NCBI RefSeq assembly: GCF_014530035.1
Contig: NZ_JACVMX010000001.1
Location: 186,001-250,000, forward strand
Direction: 5' to 3'
Source of the DNA: Leucobacter sp. cx-328
GTDB taxonomy: Bacteria; Actinomycetota; Actinomycetes; Actinomycetales; Microbacteriaceae
DNA length: 64,000 nt
Shown here piece after piece: positions 43,058 to 52,189 of this stretch; within the stretch, counting starts at the first letter, position 1, and the number at the start of each line of letters is the position of its first letter. Made by a program: the position numbers and the translations under genes. The notes under the pieces were generated by a model. That model made no database searches. It saw only the letters and a program-made list of their open reading frames with translations, and was not told the origin of the DNA.

Positions 43058-44086
43058 CTACAGGTGGCGGAACTCGCTCGGCGCGACCCCATATGCCGAC
43101 TTAAATACCCGGCTGAAGTGCGCTGCGTCGGGGAAGCCCCAGCGGCTGGCGATTGCCGAGACGGTGCGATCCGCCAATACCGGATCGAGCAGGTCGGTAC
43201 GGCAGCGCTCGAGACGGCGCTCGCGGATCCACGTCGACACCGTCGTTCCCGACTGCTTGAACAGTGCGTGCAAGTGGCGCGTAGAAATGAAGTGGGCACC
43301 GGCGATCGAGCCAGGCGACAGCGTGGGAGAACCGAGGTGGAGCTCGATGTAGCTCGTGATTTTCTGGAGCATCACCTGGTGCGGATCGCGCTGCGCGGGG
43401 TCAGCGTCAAGGATGCTCGAGAACAGCGTGCTCATCAGATCGAGGCTCGTGTGCGCGAGCTTAGCGCGCAGGCGCTCGTCAAGCGGAGACAGCTGGGTAG
43501 GGAACTGAGACAGGAACGCGGTGACCACCGGGGCAAGGCCACGGTTCTCGGTGTTCAGCGACGTAGCGGTGAGCTGCTCGGTGAACGATATGGGAAGCTC
43601 GAGGCGATCTTTGGGGAACATCATGATGAGGTTCCGGAAATCTTGGTCGAACAGCAACGAGTATGGGCGCGAGGTGTCATAGACGGAGAGATCACCGGCA
43701 CGCAGGACGGTCTCGCGCCCATCCTGCACGAGAATGCTCGAACCAGACAGCATGAGACTGACCTTGTAATACCCGCTCCCACCGGCCGCGATGGTTTCGG
43801 CGGTCCGCTCCACGAGGTGTGGGCGTGCGACGACCTCGGTGAAGACGACGTCGTCTGCGTGCTCGGCAGAGGTACGGCCCACGAACGGTTCGTCTCGCTC
43901 GGTGGTGATCTTGAGAGGTACAAATGAGGAGCTGATGAGGCTATTGAACTGCTCGATGCCGCTGGTGGCGTCGGCGTGCTGCTGGTGGAGCTCGTATGAC
44001 GGCTGATGCGCTGCTTGCTCTGCTCGCCGCTGCGTTGCGGTCTGGGCAGCTTCGTTCGACGCTGGCCGCGACTGTGCGATCTGCAT
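43058..44086 (-). CDS. AraC family transcriptional regulator (FeaR-like)
   Basis: 342 residues: an N-terminal AraC_binding_2-like cupin domain (about 45-220) and a C-terminal AraC double HTH (about 245-340: LSPGSIAGAHFISTRHLHALFKQSGTTVSTWIRERRLERCRTDL and ASRWGFPDAAHFSRVFKSAYGVAPSEFR). The architecture and domain order match FeaR, the activator of aromatic amine oxidation in E. coli, and the neighbouring amine-oxidation genes support such a role, but the effector is not known. The start ATG at 44086 has GAGGTG upstream. Confidence 0.88.
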   Translation of the reverse strand: MQIAQSRPASNEAAQTATQRRAEQAAHQPSYELHQQHADATSGIEQFNSLISSSFVPLKITTERDEPFVGRTSAEHADDVVFTEVVARPHLVERTAETIAAGGSGYYKVSLMLSGSSILVQDGRETVLRAGDLSVYDTSRPYSLLFDQDFRNLIMMFPKDRLELPISFTEQLTATSLNTENRGLAPVVTAFLSQFPTQLSPLDERLRAKLAHTSLDLMSTLFSSILDADPAQRDPHQVMLQKITSYIELHLGSPTLSPGSIAGAHFISTRHLHALFKQSGTTVSTWIRERRLERCRTDLLDPVLADRTVSAIASRWGFPDAAHFSRVFKSAYGVAPSEFRHL

Positions 44087-44240
44087 CTGTACTCACCTCG
44101 TTGTTGTGCAGTGCGATGGGGCAAGCCCACCTTCCTTGCCGAGAGACTACACCCAGTTCCTTGGAAGGTCACCTTTAGGTGTGACACAGGTGGGGACAAG
44201 GCTCGTCGGGGTCGGACCAGAACAAGCCCGCACGTGAGCA

Positions 44241-44332
44241 AACCCCGCGAAAAGGGGCTTTTCTCTCGAAAACCAGGGTTTCATACGCATGAAACGGGTG
44301 ATCTCGACAGAAAAGCCCCTTTTCGCGGGGTT
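44241..44332. repeat. 92-bp nested palindromic element, copy C
   Basis: Runs aaccccgcgaaaagg to ccttttcgcggggtt with the core tttcatacgcatgaaa. It is the only copy inside the catabolic block, between AraC and the ThDP enzyme gene, which are on the same strand. The rest of 44087-44385 has no gene. Confidence 0.85.
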
Positions 44333-44385
44333 CGCCGGGTTCGCGGGGATTCGCGGCACTCGTGCCACAAAGGCCAAGACGCGAA

Positions 44386-46125
44386 CTACTCCACGTCGAG
44401 CCCGTTCACGCGCTGAATCTCGCGCTGATACTCGGCGACGACCGACTGCGAGACGCGGCAGTCGAGCACGATCGTGCCGCGCGCGCCAGCTTCGGTCCAG
44501 TCGCGGAGCGCGTCGAGATCCGCCAACGACGACACCACGACGCCAGTCGCGCCGAGCGCGGCAGCCATGCCGGCGAAGTTCGCGTCGGGGATGAGCATGG
44601 GCGCCTGGTCGAGACCCATCACGCCGTACAGGTGCACCTCGGCGCCGTACGCGCCATCGTTCCACACGACAACAACGAGGCTGGCAGAGGTGCGGATCGC
44701 GGTCTCCAGATCAGCGAGCGCCATCAGGCCGCCGCCGTCGCCCGTCGTGAGGACGGTCGTGCTCTCGGGAGCTGCCGCTGAGACGCCTGCGACCGTCGAG
44801 AAGCCGAGACCGATGGTCTGGTAGGCGGTGCCGACCATGATCATGCGCTCGGGCGATGCGATAGGCCAATACATGTTCGCCCAGCCGAGGAAGTGGCCAC
44901 CATCTGAGGTGACGTGGCGATCCGCGGGAAGTAGCTCGCCAACGCGCGTTGCGACAGCGCGCGGATCGAGTCGCCCATCAGCGCACACGCCTGACGGGTG
45001 CTCGTCGAGGCCCGAGCTGCGATGGCGGCGCTCGCCGCCGGGTTCGAGGCCAGTGACGGTGTCGCGCCACGGCGCGGAGGTAGGTGGGGTGGCCGCGATC
45101 CGCGCCCCGAGCTCGGCAATGACGTCGCGAGCGTCGCCCTGCAGGAGGACGTAGTCGATGGGGGAATTGGTCTTGGGCGCAGGGACATCCGCCGCATCAA
45201 CGCGGATCACGCGCGTGCCAGCGCCGAACAGATCGCCGAAGCGCATGGTGAACTGGTTGAGGCTGGCACCAACGACGAGTACGACGTCGGCTGATTCGAT
45301 GACCTCCATCGCCTGGATCTGGCCGAAGCCGCCGGTGACGCCGAGGTCGGTGGCCTGGCCTGCGAAGAGTCCGCGGGCGAGGGCCGTCGTGGAGGTGATT
45401 GCGCCGAGATGATCGGCGATCGCGTCGAGCTGGGGTGCGACGCCAGCGAGGTGCGCACCGCGGCCCGCGATGATGACCGGGCGGGCGGCCTGCGACAGCG
45501 CGAGCGCCGCGGCATCAAGCTGCGACGATGCGACCGGCGCCACAGCGGTGGGATCGAGGGCGGGCAGACTTGCATCGGCCGCGGTGCCTGCGGCTGGGTG
45601 ATCCGCGCCCGTTGCCTCAGCGGGGGCTGCGACCAGGTCGTACGGAATCGCGAGGATCACTGGTACCTGCGCCTGGAGCGCGTAGGCGACGGCCTCATCG
45701 ACCGTGCGGGCGACGTCTGCGAGGCCGAGCGTGAATGTGCGCACGCCGATAGCGGTCGCGTGCATGGTCTGGTTGACGTCCCAGGGGCGTGGGCCGGAGC
45801 TCGGCTCATCTCCCACGACGACGAGCATCGGGGTGTGGGCCTGCGCGGCTTCGGCGAGGGCGGTGAGGGCGTTGGTGAATCCGGCGCCATAGGTCGTCGT
45901 GGCGATTGCGATCTTGCCACTCACGCGGGTGTAGGCGTCGGCTGCTGCAACGGTTGCCGCCTCGTGGCGCACCGCGGTGTATGGGACGCCGACCTTGCCG
46001 AGGTGATCGATGAGGTGCGCATTGCCGTTGCCCATGAGGCCGAAGCTGCGATCAGCGTGCTGGGCAAGCGCGTGAGCGAGAGTCTGCGTGAGGGTAGGTG
46101 TCAGCGTCTGAAGAGGTGAAGACAT
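44386..46125 (-). CDS. Thiamine-pyrophosphate-dependent enzyme (acetolactate synthase/benzoylformate decarboxylase-like)
   Basis: About 579 residues in the three-domain ThDP fold: N-terminal PYR domain with the conserved Glu (VRHEAATVAAADAYTRVSG), a central Rossmann-like domain, and a C-terminal PP domain with the ThDP/Mg motif GDGGGLMALADLETAIRTSASLVVVVWNDGAYGAE. It probably decarboxylates or ligates a 2-oxo acid; with the other genes, aromatic 2-oxo acid decarboxylation to an aldehyde is an attractive inference, not proven by motifs. The ATG at 46128 is an alternative start 3 bases upstream. No small regulatory subunit is nearby, which argues against true acetolactate synthase. Confidence 0.85.
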   Translation of the reverse strand: MSSPLQTLTPTLTQTLAHALAQHADRSFGLMGNGNAHLIDHLGKVGVPYTAVRHEAATVAAADAYTRVSGKIAIATTTYGAGFTNALTALAEAAQAHTPMLVVVGDEPSSGPRPWDVNQTMHATAIGVRTFTLGLADVARTVDEAVAYALQAQVPVILAIPYDLVAAPAEATGADHPAAGTAADASLPALDPTAVAPVASSQLDAAALALSQAARPVIIAGRGAHLAGVAPQLDAIADHLGAITSTTALARGLFAGQATDLGVTGGFGQIQAMEVIESADVVLVVGASLNQFTMRFGDLFGAGTRVIRVDAADVPAPKTNSPIDYVLLQGDARDVIAELGARIAATPPTSAPWRDTVTGLEPGGERRHRSSGLDEHPSGVCADGRLDPRAVATRVGELLPADRHVTSDGGHFLGWANMYWPIASPERMIMVGTAYQTIGLGFSTVAGVSAAAPESTTVLTTGDGGGLMALADLETAIRTSASLVVVVWNDGAYGAEVHLYGVMGLDQAPMLIPDANFAGMAAALGATGVVVSSLADLDALRDWTEAGARGTIVLDCRVSQSVVAEYQREIQRVNGLDVE

Positions 46126-46290
46126 CACAGGTCCTTAGGGTCGAAAAAATCGAGCGAAGAGATTCCGTGTATGTCTCGTCTGCGGCATCAGTGCCGTGAC
46201 AGCAGTGCCCCTTTTTCGCGCACCTTACCCGGCCGGGCCGGGATACACCTGGCCGAGCTGGACGAACTCAGTGTAGAGGCAAATTATTGA

Positions 46291-47046
46291 TCAGCGGTAG
46301 TTCTGCGAGATTTTTGCTGCAGCGCTATGCAGTGTGTCTACGATTTCGTCGACAGACTCTGGAAGTGTGAAGTGCACGATTGCGAGGGCTGCTGGGGGTT
46401 CGCCAACGATCCGCAGCGGGACGGCGAGGCCCGAGACTCCGTTCACAACCTCATTGCGACTTACCGCGTACCCGGCTGTGCGAGCGTCGATCGCTGCGTC
46501 ACTGAAATCGGCGGATCCCAGCAGCTCCAACCGCTCTGGGGCTGACAGTGAGCTCTCGATCGCGTGGCCAGGGGCGCCGCGATCGACCGAGTGCCGCACG
46601 CCAGGGTCGCGCGCAATTGAAACTTCAACACTCGATGGCTCGACCGTTGCGAGAGTGACCACCTCATCGGCGTCGAGCACCGTGAGGAAGGCCGTCATGC
46701 CGAGCGTATACGCGACGTCGGTGACGACCGGCAGGGCGGCGGCGTGCAGTTCGGGGGCGACACCGCGCGACAGGGCGGTGAGTTTTGGGCCGAGGCGGAT
46801 CCGCCCAGCGTCATCACGCACCACGAATCGGCGGTGTTCCAGCGTGCGCAAGATGCGATACGCGTTTGAGCGGTGCACGCCGAGGCCCTTCGACAGCTCG
46901 GCGATGGTGAGCGGGGCCTTCGCATCGGCGAGAAGTTCGAGCGCTTCGAGGCCGCGCAGCAGGGTGAGGGACATCGCCGCAGCCTCTGACTGAGTCGGGG
47001 CGGGGGTGCTGTCGGGTGACGTGCTGCGTGCGGGCGCCGTTGCCAT
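46291..47046 (-). CDS. IclR family transcriptional regulator
   Basis: 251 residues: winged HTH near residues 25-85 (LLRGLEALELLADAKAPLTIAELSKGLGVHRSNAYRILRTLEHRRFV) and a C-terminal GAF-like IclR effector domain (AFLTVLDADEVVTLATVEPS and the VNGVSGLAVPLR segment). It is divergent from the MobA-like monooxygenase, with tandem palindromes in between, and lies in tandem upstream of the ThDP enzyme gene. It is thus a candidate regulator of both. The N-terminal ~24 residues are low-complexity. Confidence 0.9.
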   Translation of the reverse strand: MATAPARSTSPDSTPAPTQSEAAAMSLTLLRGLEALELLADAKAPLTIAELSKGLGVHRSNAYRILRTLEHRRFVVRDDAGRIRLGPKLTALSRGVAPELHAAALPVVTDVAYTLGMTAFLTVLDADEVVTLATVEPSSVEVSIARDPGVRHSVDRGAPGHAIESSLSAPERLELLGSADFSDAAIDARTAGYAVSRNEVVNGVSGLAVPLRIVGEPPAALAIVHFTLPESVDEIVDTLHSAAAKISQNYR

Positions 47047-47105
47047 GAATTCTCGATTCTTCGCCGGGAAAGTTGTGTCATCTCAGAATGCGATTTATGC
47101 TGAGT

Positions 47106-47140
47106 GTGCGATTATCGGAATCGCTGTTCGATAATCGAAC
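47106..47140. promoter_or_regulatory. Tandem palindromes, candidate IclR operator
   Basis: A perfect 15-bp palindrome gttcgataatcgaac (47126-47140) and a related degenerate site gtgcgattatcggaa (47106-47120) lie 20 bp apart centre to centre, two helical turns, in the 138-base IclR/monooxygenase intergenic region. Also cgattatcg and cgataatcg form 9-bp inverted arms. Confidence 0.65.
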
Positions 47141-47184
47141 AATATCGTAAACGAAGGCTGTTTGCGATACGAAATGGAGAAACA

Positions 47185-49098
47185 ATGCAGTTCCACCACC
47201 ACGGTTATGTGTCGACCGATCCGCGCGTACGCCCCGCAGCAGGCGTTGGCCTCGACCGCCCGACAGACCTGCCCGATGAGATCGACGTACTCATCGTTGG
47301 CTCCGGCCCCGCCGGCGTCGCAGCAGCGGCTCAGCTCGCTGAATTCCCGAATGTGGTGACTCGCATCGTTGAGCGCCGCGACGGCCGACTCGTGCTCGGT
47401 CAGGCAGACGGAATTCAGGCGCGCAGCGTTGAGACCTTCCAGGCGTTCGGATTCGCCGAAGAGATTATCCACGAGGCGTACCAGATCACCGAGACTTCGT
47501 TCTGGAACCCCGACCCCGAGAACCCCGCCAACATCATCCGCACGGGCGTCACCCCTGACGATCCCGCTGGCATCAGCGAGTTCCCGCACCTCATCGTGAA
47601 CCAGGCTCGCGTTATCGACTACTTCGCCCAGTTCGCCCGCCAGGCACCCGCCCGTGGCGAGGTCGACTACGGCTGGGACTTCGTTGGTCTCGAGGTCGGC
47701 GAAGGTGAATACCCGGTTGCGGTGACCCTCCGTAAGGTGTCGGGCCACTCCGGCGCTGGCCTCAACGCTGAGCGCTCGGCTGACGCGAACGACGGCGAGA
47801 CTCGCGTCGTGCGCGCCAAGTACGTGATCGGCGCAGACGGCGCGCGCTCGAGCGTTCGTCGTTCAATCGGCGGATCCTTGCAGGGCTCCGCCTCCATGCA
47901 CGCCTGGGGCGTCATGGACGTACTTGCAGTCACCGACTTCCCCGATATCCGTAAGAAGAGCATCATCCACTCGGAGTCAGGCAGCATTCTGCACATTCCG
48001 CGTGAGGGCAACCACCTCTGCCGCATCTACGTTGACCTCGGCGAGGTCGACGAAAACGATCACGGCAAGGTGCGCGAGACAAGCCTGGAGCAGATCATCG
48101 CGCAGGCCAACTCGATCATGCACCCGTACAGCCTCGATGTGCGTGACGTTGCATGGCACAGCGTCTACGAGGTCGCACACCGCCTCACAGACCGCTTCGA
48201 CGATGAGACCACTTCGCCTGACGGCAAGTGCCGCGTCTTCCTCATGGGTGATGCCTGCCACACGCACAGCGCGAAGGCCGGCCAGGGCATGAACGTCTCG
48301 ATGCAGGATGGCTGGAACCTTGCATGGAAGCTCGGTTACGTCCTCTCTGGCCTCAGCCCCGAGTCGCTCCTCAAGACCTACTCGGAAGAGCGCCAGGTCG
48401 CTGCGAAGAACCTCATCGACTTCGATCACGAGTGGTCGTCGCTCATGGCGAAGAAGCCCGAGGAGTTTGGCTCGCCCAAGGAGGTCGAGGAGTTCTACGT
48501 GCGCACCGCCGAGTTCCCCGCGGGCTTCATGACGCAGTACGAGCATCCGATGACCACTGGGTCGGCGGATCACCAGCACCTCGCAGCCGGCTTCCCCCTC
48601 GGCAAGCGTTTCAAGTCGGTCATGACGACTCGTGTTGCTGACGCGGTCGACATTCACCTCGGACACCACCACCGTGCCGACGGCCGCTTCCGCGTCTACG
48701 CCTTCGCTGATGCATCGGGCGAGCAGCTCGAGCAGTGGGCATCGTGGATGTTGAACGACGAGGCCTCGCCCGTGCGCAAGTTCACTCCCGCCGGCGCTGA
48801 CATTGACTCGGTGCTCGATGTGAAGGCGGTCTTCCAGCAGGAGCACCACAGTGTCGATATCTCGAAGGTGTCGAAGCTCTTCCTCCCCGCGTCAGGCCCG
48901 TTTGGTCTCACCGACTACGAGAAGATCTATGCGGCACACCCCGGCGAGGGCACGGACATCTTCGACCTGCGCGAGATTTCGCGTGATGGTGCGGTCGTGA
49001 TTGTGCGACCTGACCAGTACGTTTCGGCGGTGCTCCCGCTCGACAAGCCTGAGCTTGTAGCGGAGTTCTTCGCAGGGATTCTGACCCCGCAGGTCTAG
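47185..49098 (+). CDS. FAD-dependent aromatic hydroxylase, MobA (3-hydroxybenzoate 4-monooxygenase)-like
   Basis: 637-residue group A flavin monooxygenase, almost the 639 residues of Comamonas MobA. GSGPAGVAAAAQLAEF (NAD/FAD dinucleotide motif, near residue 37), IGADGARSSVRRSIGG (the DG motif, near 214) and VFLMGDACHTHSAKAGQGMNVSMQDGWNLAWKLGYVLSG (GD motif) are present, and a C-terminal thioredoxin-like phenol hydroxylase dimerisation domain fills the last ~170 residues. It adds one hydroxyl to a phenolic acid using NAD(P)H and O2. The start at 47185 has GGAGAAAC upstream. The true substrate could be 3-hydroxybenzoate or a hydroxyphenylacetate. It is divergent from IclR. Confidence 0.9.
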   Translation: MQFHHHGYVSTDPRVRPAAGVGLDRPTDLPDEIDVLIVGSGPAGVAAAAQLAEFPNVVTRIVERRDGRLVLGQADGIQARSVETFQAFGFAEEIIHEAYQITETSFWNPDPENPANIIRTGVTPDDPAGISEFPHLIVNQARVIDYFAQFARQAPARGEVDYGWDFVGLEVGEGEYPVAVTLRKVSGHSGAGLNAERSADANDGETRVVRAKYVIGADGARSSVRRSIGGSLQGSASMHAWGVMDVLAVTDFPDIRKKSIIHSESGSILHIPREGNHLCRIYVDLGEVDENDHGKVRETSLEQIIAQANSIMHPYSLDVRDVAWHSVYEVAHRLTDRFDDETTSPDGKCRVFLMGDACHTHSAKAGQGMNVSMQDGWNLAWKLGYVLSGLSPESLLKTYSEERQVAAKNLIDFDHEWSSLMAKKPEEFGSPKEVEEFYVRTAEFPAGFMTQYEHPMTTGSADHQHLAAGFPLGKRFKSVMTTRVADAVDIHLGHHHRADGRFRVYAFADASGEQLEQWASWMLNDEASPVRKFTPAGADIDSVLDVKAVFQQEHHSVDISKVSKLFLPASGPFGLTDYEKIYAAHPGEGTDIFDLREISRDGAVVIVRPDQYVSAVLPLDKPELVAEFFAGILTPQV

Positions 49099-49151
49099 TG
49101 AGCTGAGCTGGCCCACTCGGCCAACTCACCAGCCCAGCCTCGCGGCCGCGC

Positions 49152-49243
49152 AACCCCGCGAGATCGACCCGTTCTCTCGAGAGCACGAGTTTCTACGCGT
49201 AGAAACCACTCTTCTCGGCAGAAACGGTCAATCTCGCGGGGTT
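49152..49243. repeat. 92-bp nested palindromic element, copy D
   Basis: aaccccgcg to cgcggggtt, with core tttctacgcgtagaaa and inner ctcgag-type palindrome. 54 bases after the monooxygenase stop codon, in the gap that ends at xseA. Marks the right edge of the catabolic block. Confidence 0.85.
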
Positions 49244-49395
49244 TGTGCTGGCAACTGCCGTTCCCAACTGCAATCGCTGCGGTCTCAAAAGGAAACCCCA
49301 CCAAGCTGCCAGGGGCTAATGGTCACGCGCCAGCGAAATGCGGGGCGCTAAGCTGCATGCCCACAGCCAAATGAAATTCACCAGGATAGGCAAAC

Positions 49396-49448
49396 GTGGC
49401 GCATACTGCGCCGCCTCCCAGCTCAGAGGGCGCGGCCTGCGGCCGCAC
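49396..49448 (+). repeat. 53-bp intergenic element, copy 1
   Basis: Runs gtggcgcatactgcgcc to ggccgcac. Its reverse complement occurs at 55808-55860 with about 44 of 53 positions identical. It contains a ggcgcatactgcgcc imperfect palindrome and a ggcc-n-gcggcc palindrome. Confidence 0.75.
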
Positions 49449-49535
49449 GTGATTCCTACAGCCAGCGCACATTTGAGGTGGAGCGGTGCTCAGTACGCCT
49501 CAGCAGGTGCCGAATTGGGGCGCGGGCCTGGGGCT

Positions 49536-49627
49536 ACCCCCTCGAAAACCACCCTTTCTCCCGAAAAGGCCCCTTTCTTGCGTATGAAACACCTTGTTTC
49601 GGGAGAAACGCAACTGTTCGCGGGGTT
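49536..49627. repeat. 92-bp nested palindromic element, copy E
   Basis: Ends resemble the others (accccctcg to cggggtt); core ccctttcttgcgtatgaaa has a base change. 292 bp after copy D. Followed by a short run of ggggttcgc/ggggttggc direct repeats to 49650. Confidence 0.8.
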
Positions 49628-49690
49628 CGCGGGGTTGGCGGGGTTCGCGGGTCAGGCAACAGTGAGGAGCCAGCGGGCAGCGCGCAAAGA

Positions 49691-50926
49691 CTACGCAGCC
49701 CCGCCAGAGGTCGCCGCGATCCGCCCACCGGCCACGGTCACGCGCAAGGCAGCACCAGCCGGCGCATCCTCGGGCGATGAAACCACAGCACCCGGTACGC
49801 CAGCGGAGTCAACCACCTGCGCGATCGCGTACCCACGTGCCAGCGTGCCCTGCGGTGATAGAGCTGCCAGCCGCGCGGCAAGGTGTGAGCCCTCGCGCGA
49901 TCGCTCCTCGATGCCGCGCTCAACGAGCTCCTGGCCGCGCGCGATCCAGCGCACAAGTTCTTCAGACCGTTCGTCGACCAAACGCTCAGGCGTCGCCAAG
50001 ACGGGACGCCCGCGCAGCTGCGCCACCCGATCCGCCTCGTGCGTGAGCAGCTGGGTAATGCGCGAGGTCATGCGTGAGCGCGCTTGGTCGATGCCGGCGA
50101 GCTCTTCGCCCACATCCGGAACCACGCGCTTCGCCGCATCAGTCGGGGTGCTCGCGCGCAGGTCGGCAACCTCGTCGAGGAGGGGGCGATCCGCCTCATG
50201 GCCAATCGCACTCACGATCGGCGTTTGCGCGTTCGCTGCCGCACGCACGACGCTCTCGTCGCTGAACGGCAGGAGGTTCTGGAAGTCGCCACCGCCGCGG
50301 GCGACGATGATGACGTCGACTTCGGGATCCGCGTCCAACGCGATAATTCCCGCGGTCACCTCGGCCGCAGCGCGATCGCCCTGCACCGCTGAGTAGTGAA
50401 TTTTGAACTGCACGCCCGGCCAGCGCAGTGTCGCGTTGCGAATGACATCTTTCTCGGCGTCGGAATCGCGACCGGTCACGAGGCCGATCTTGCCAGGCAA
50501 GAACGGCAGCTGACGCTTGCGTGACACGTCAAACAGACCTTCACTCTGCAGCTGGCGGCGCAGGCGCTCGAGGCGCTCAAGTAGCTCACCGATGCCAACG
50601 TGTGACAGGTCGAAGACCTGCATGCTGAGCGATCCGCCCTTCACCCAATAGCTCGCCTTGACGAGCGCGATCACGCGATCGCCGGGGGCAAACTCGCCCG
50701 TGAGGCGTGATGACACCGAACGCCAGATGTTGAAGCTGATCGTGGCGTCCTGAGTGAGGTCCTTGAGCTTGCCGTAGACGTTGCCGCCACGCACGTTCCA
50801 CTGCGTGATCTCGCCTTCGATCCAGACCTGACCGAGTCGGTCGATCCACCCCGCGAGCTTTTCGCTCATGAGCCCAACGGGCCACGGGGCATCACGGGTC
50901 GCTGGGGTCGTTCCTGCTTCGGCCAT
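49691..50926 (-). CDS. xseA: Exodeoxyribonuclease VII large subunit
   Basis: Catalytic subunit of exonuclease VII (with XseB), degrading single-stranded DNA to oligonucleotides. 411 residues from the ATG at 50926. It shows the N-terminal OB-fold ([23 protein letters not shown]), the [48 protein letters not shown] segment, [26 protein letters not shown] (catalytic motif) and the C-terminal YAIA strand. The longer open frame to 51511 lies in the ispH shadow and is rejected. It is divergent from ispH, and its expected downstream partner xseB is not here but 34 kb away. Confidence 0.95.
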   Translation of the reverse strand: MAEAGTTPATRDAPWPVGLMSEKLAGWIDRLGQVWIEGEITQWNVRGGNVYGKLKDLTQDATISFNIWRSVSSRLTGEFAPGDRVIALVKASYWVKGGSLSMQVFDLSHVGIGELLERLERLRRQLQSEGLFDVSRKRQLPFLPGKIGLVTGRDSDAEKDVIRNATLRWPGVQFKIHYSAVQGDRAAAEVTAGIIALDADPEVDVIIVARGGGDFQNLLPFSDESVVRAAANAQTPIVSAIGHEADRPLLDEVADLRASTPTDAAKRVVPDVGEELAGIDQARSRMTSRITQLLTHEADRVAQLRGRPVLATPERLVDERSEELVRWIARGQELVERGIEERSREGSHLAARLAALSPQGTLARGYAIAQVVDSAGVPGAVVSSPEDAPAGAALRVTVAGGRIAATSGGAA

Positions 50927-50959
50927 GACACCCAGAATACCCGCGTAGTATCTAGGGTT

Positions 50960-52078
50960 ATGAGCGACGTTCTGACTTCTGCATCCGCCGACTCTCCTGC
51001 TGTGAACCAGCGCACCATCGGTGCCCCTGTGGTCAGCCTGGCAATGCCCCGTATGCGCCGCGTCGAAGGACGCCTGAAAGTGACCGATGTTGACGGTCCC
51101 AAGCAGCTGTTGCTTGCGGCTCCGCGCGGGTACTGCGCGGGCGTGGATCGCGCCGTTGTCGCCGTAGAGAAAGCACTCGAGCGCTTCGGCGCGCCGGTCT
51201 ACGTGCGCAAGCAGATTGTGCACAACGTTCACGTTGTCGAGACCCTCGAAAAGATGGGCGCGATCTTCGTCGACGAGATTCACGAGGTGCCCGAGGGTGC
51301 GAACGTGGTCTTCTCGGCGCACGGCGTCTCTCCCGCTGTTGTGCAGGCTGCTGACGATCGCGGTCTCCACGCAATCGACGCAACCTGCCCGCTCGTGACC
51401 AAGGTGCACCGCGAGGCGGTTCGTTTCGCAAAGCAGGATCTCGAGATCCTGCTCATCGGTCACACCGGTCACGAAGAGGTCGAGGGCACTGCGGGTGAGG
51501 CTCCCGAGCACATCACGATCGTGAACTCGCCTGACGACGTTGACACCCTCGAGGTGAAAGATCCAGAGCGCCTCGTCTGGCTCTCGCAGACCACACTGTC
51601 CGTCGATGAAACCATGGAGACGGTGAACCGCCTGCGTGCGAAGTTCCCGAAGCTCCAGGATCCGCCAAGCGATGACATTTGCTACGCGACGCAGAACCGT
51701 CAGGTCGCGATCAAGAAGATCGCACCCCAGGCCGATCTCGTGCTCGTTGTCGGCTCGAAGAACTCGTCGAACTCTGTGCGGCTCGTCGAGGTCGCCCTCG
51801 AGTATGGTGCGAAGGCTGCGTATCTCATTGACTACTCACACGAGGTCAAGCAGGAGTGGCTCGAAGGCGTCCGCACTGTCGGTGTCTCGAGTGGCGCTTC
51901 GGTGCCCGAGAGCCTTGTGCAGGATCTTCTCGACGACCTCGGCGATGCCGGCTACGACGACGTGCGCGCGGTCGTGACAGCGGAAGAAGACCTCGTGTTC
52001 TCGCTGCCCAAGGAGCTCCGCCAGGATGCCTCGGGCAACAAGGACGCTCGCGCCCTCGGCGGTCGCGTCCGCCGGTAA
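50960..52078 (+). CDS. ispH: 4-hydroxy-3-methylbut-2-enyl diphosphate reductase
   Basis: IspH (LytB), the last enzyme of the MEP isoprenoid pathway, reducing HMBPP to IPP and DMAPP with a [4Fe-4S] cluster. The three cluster ligands are visible as Cys59 (GYCAGVDRA), Cys143 (ATCPLV) and Cys241 (ICYATQNRQ). Also seen are the [22 protein letters not shown] segment and [15 protein letters not shown]. 372 residues including an N-terminal extension of about 45 residues; an internal ATG near residue 29 is possible. It ends in a strong terminator. Confidence 0.97.
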   Translation: MSDVLTSASADSPAVNQRTIGAPVVSLAMPRMRRVEGRLKVTDVDGPKQLLLAAPRGYCAGVDRAVVAVEKALERFGAPVYVRKQIVHNVHVVETLEKMGAIFVDEIHEVPEGANVVFSAHGVSPAVVQAADDRGLHAIDATCPLVTKVHREAVRFAKQDLEILLIGHTGHEEVEGTAGEAPEHITIVNSPDDVDTLEVKDPERLVWLSQTTLSVDETMETVNRLRAKFPKLQDPPSDDICYATQNRQVAIKKIAPQADLVLVVGSKNSSNSVRLVEVALEYGAKAAYLIDYSHEVKQEWLEGVRTVGVSSGASVPESLVQDLLDDLGDAGYDDVRAVVTAEEDLVFSLPKELRQDASGNKDARALGGRVRR

Positions 52079-52151
52079 TCTGCGCATGACCTGACTTGCG
52101 GGTCGCGGATCTTTTCCTACCCACAACAGCACGGCTCTCCGCACACAGGAA

Positions 52152-52189
52152 AAGGCCCAGGTTCTACTTCGAACCTGGGCCTTCTTTTG
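52152..52189 (+). terminator. Terminator of ispH
   Basis: 13-bp perfect stem (aaggcccaggttc / gaacctgggcctt), 6-base loop and cttttg tail. The gap 52079-52624 has no other gene; an open frame at 52342-52527 has no family-like pattern. Confidence 0.85.

Noticed and set aside
15243-49690. Integrative element with integrase and attachment sites
   Set aside because: No integrase, relaxase, transposase or tRNA-end repeat was found at either edge of the catabolic block, so the mechanism of insertion is open.
49338-50396. 352-codon open frame on the plus strand opposite xseA
   Set aside because: The first part is palindromic-element sequence and the rest is antisense to xseA; no domain seen.
50960-51511. 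N-terminal extension of xseA to 51511
   Set aside because: The extra residues are antisense to ispH and show no XseA pattern; the ATG at 50926 gives the normal length.
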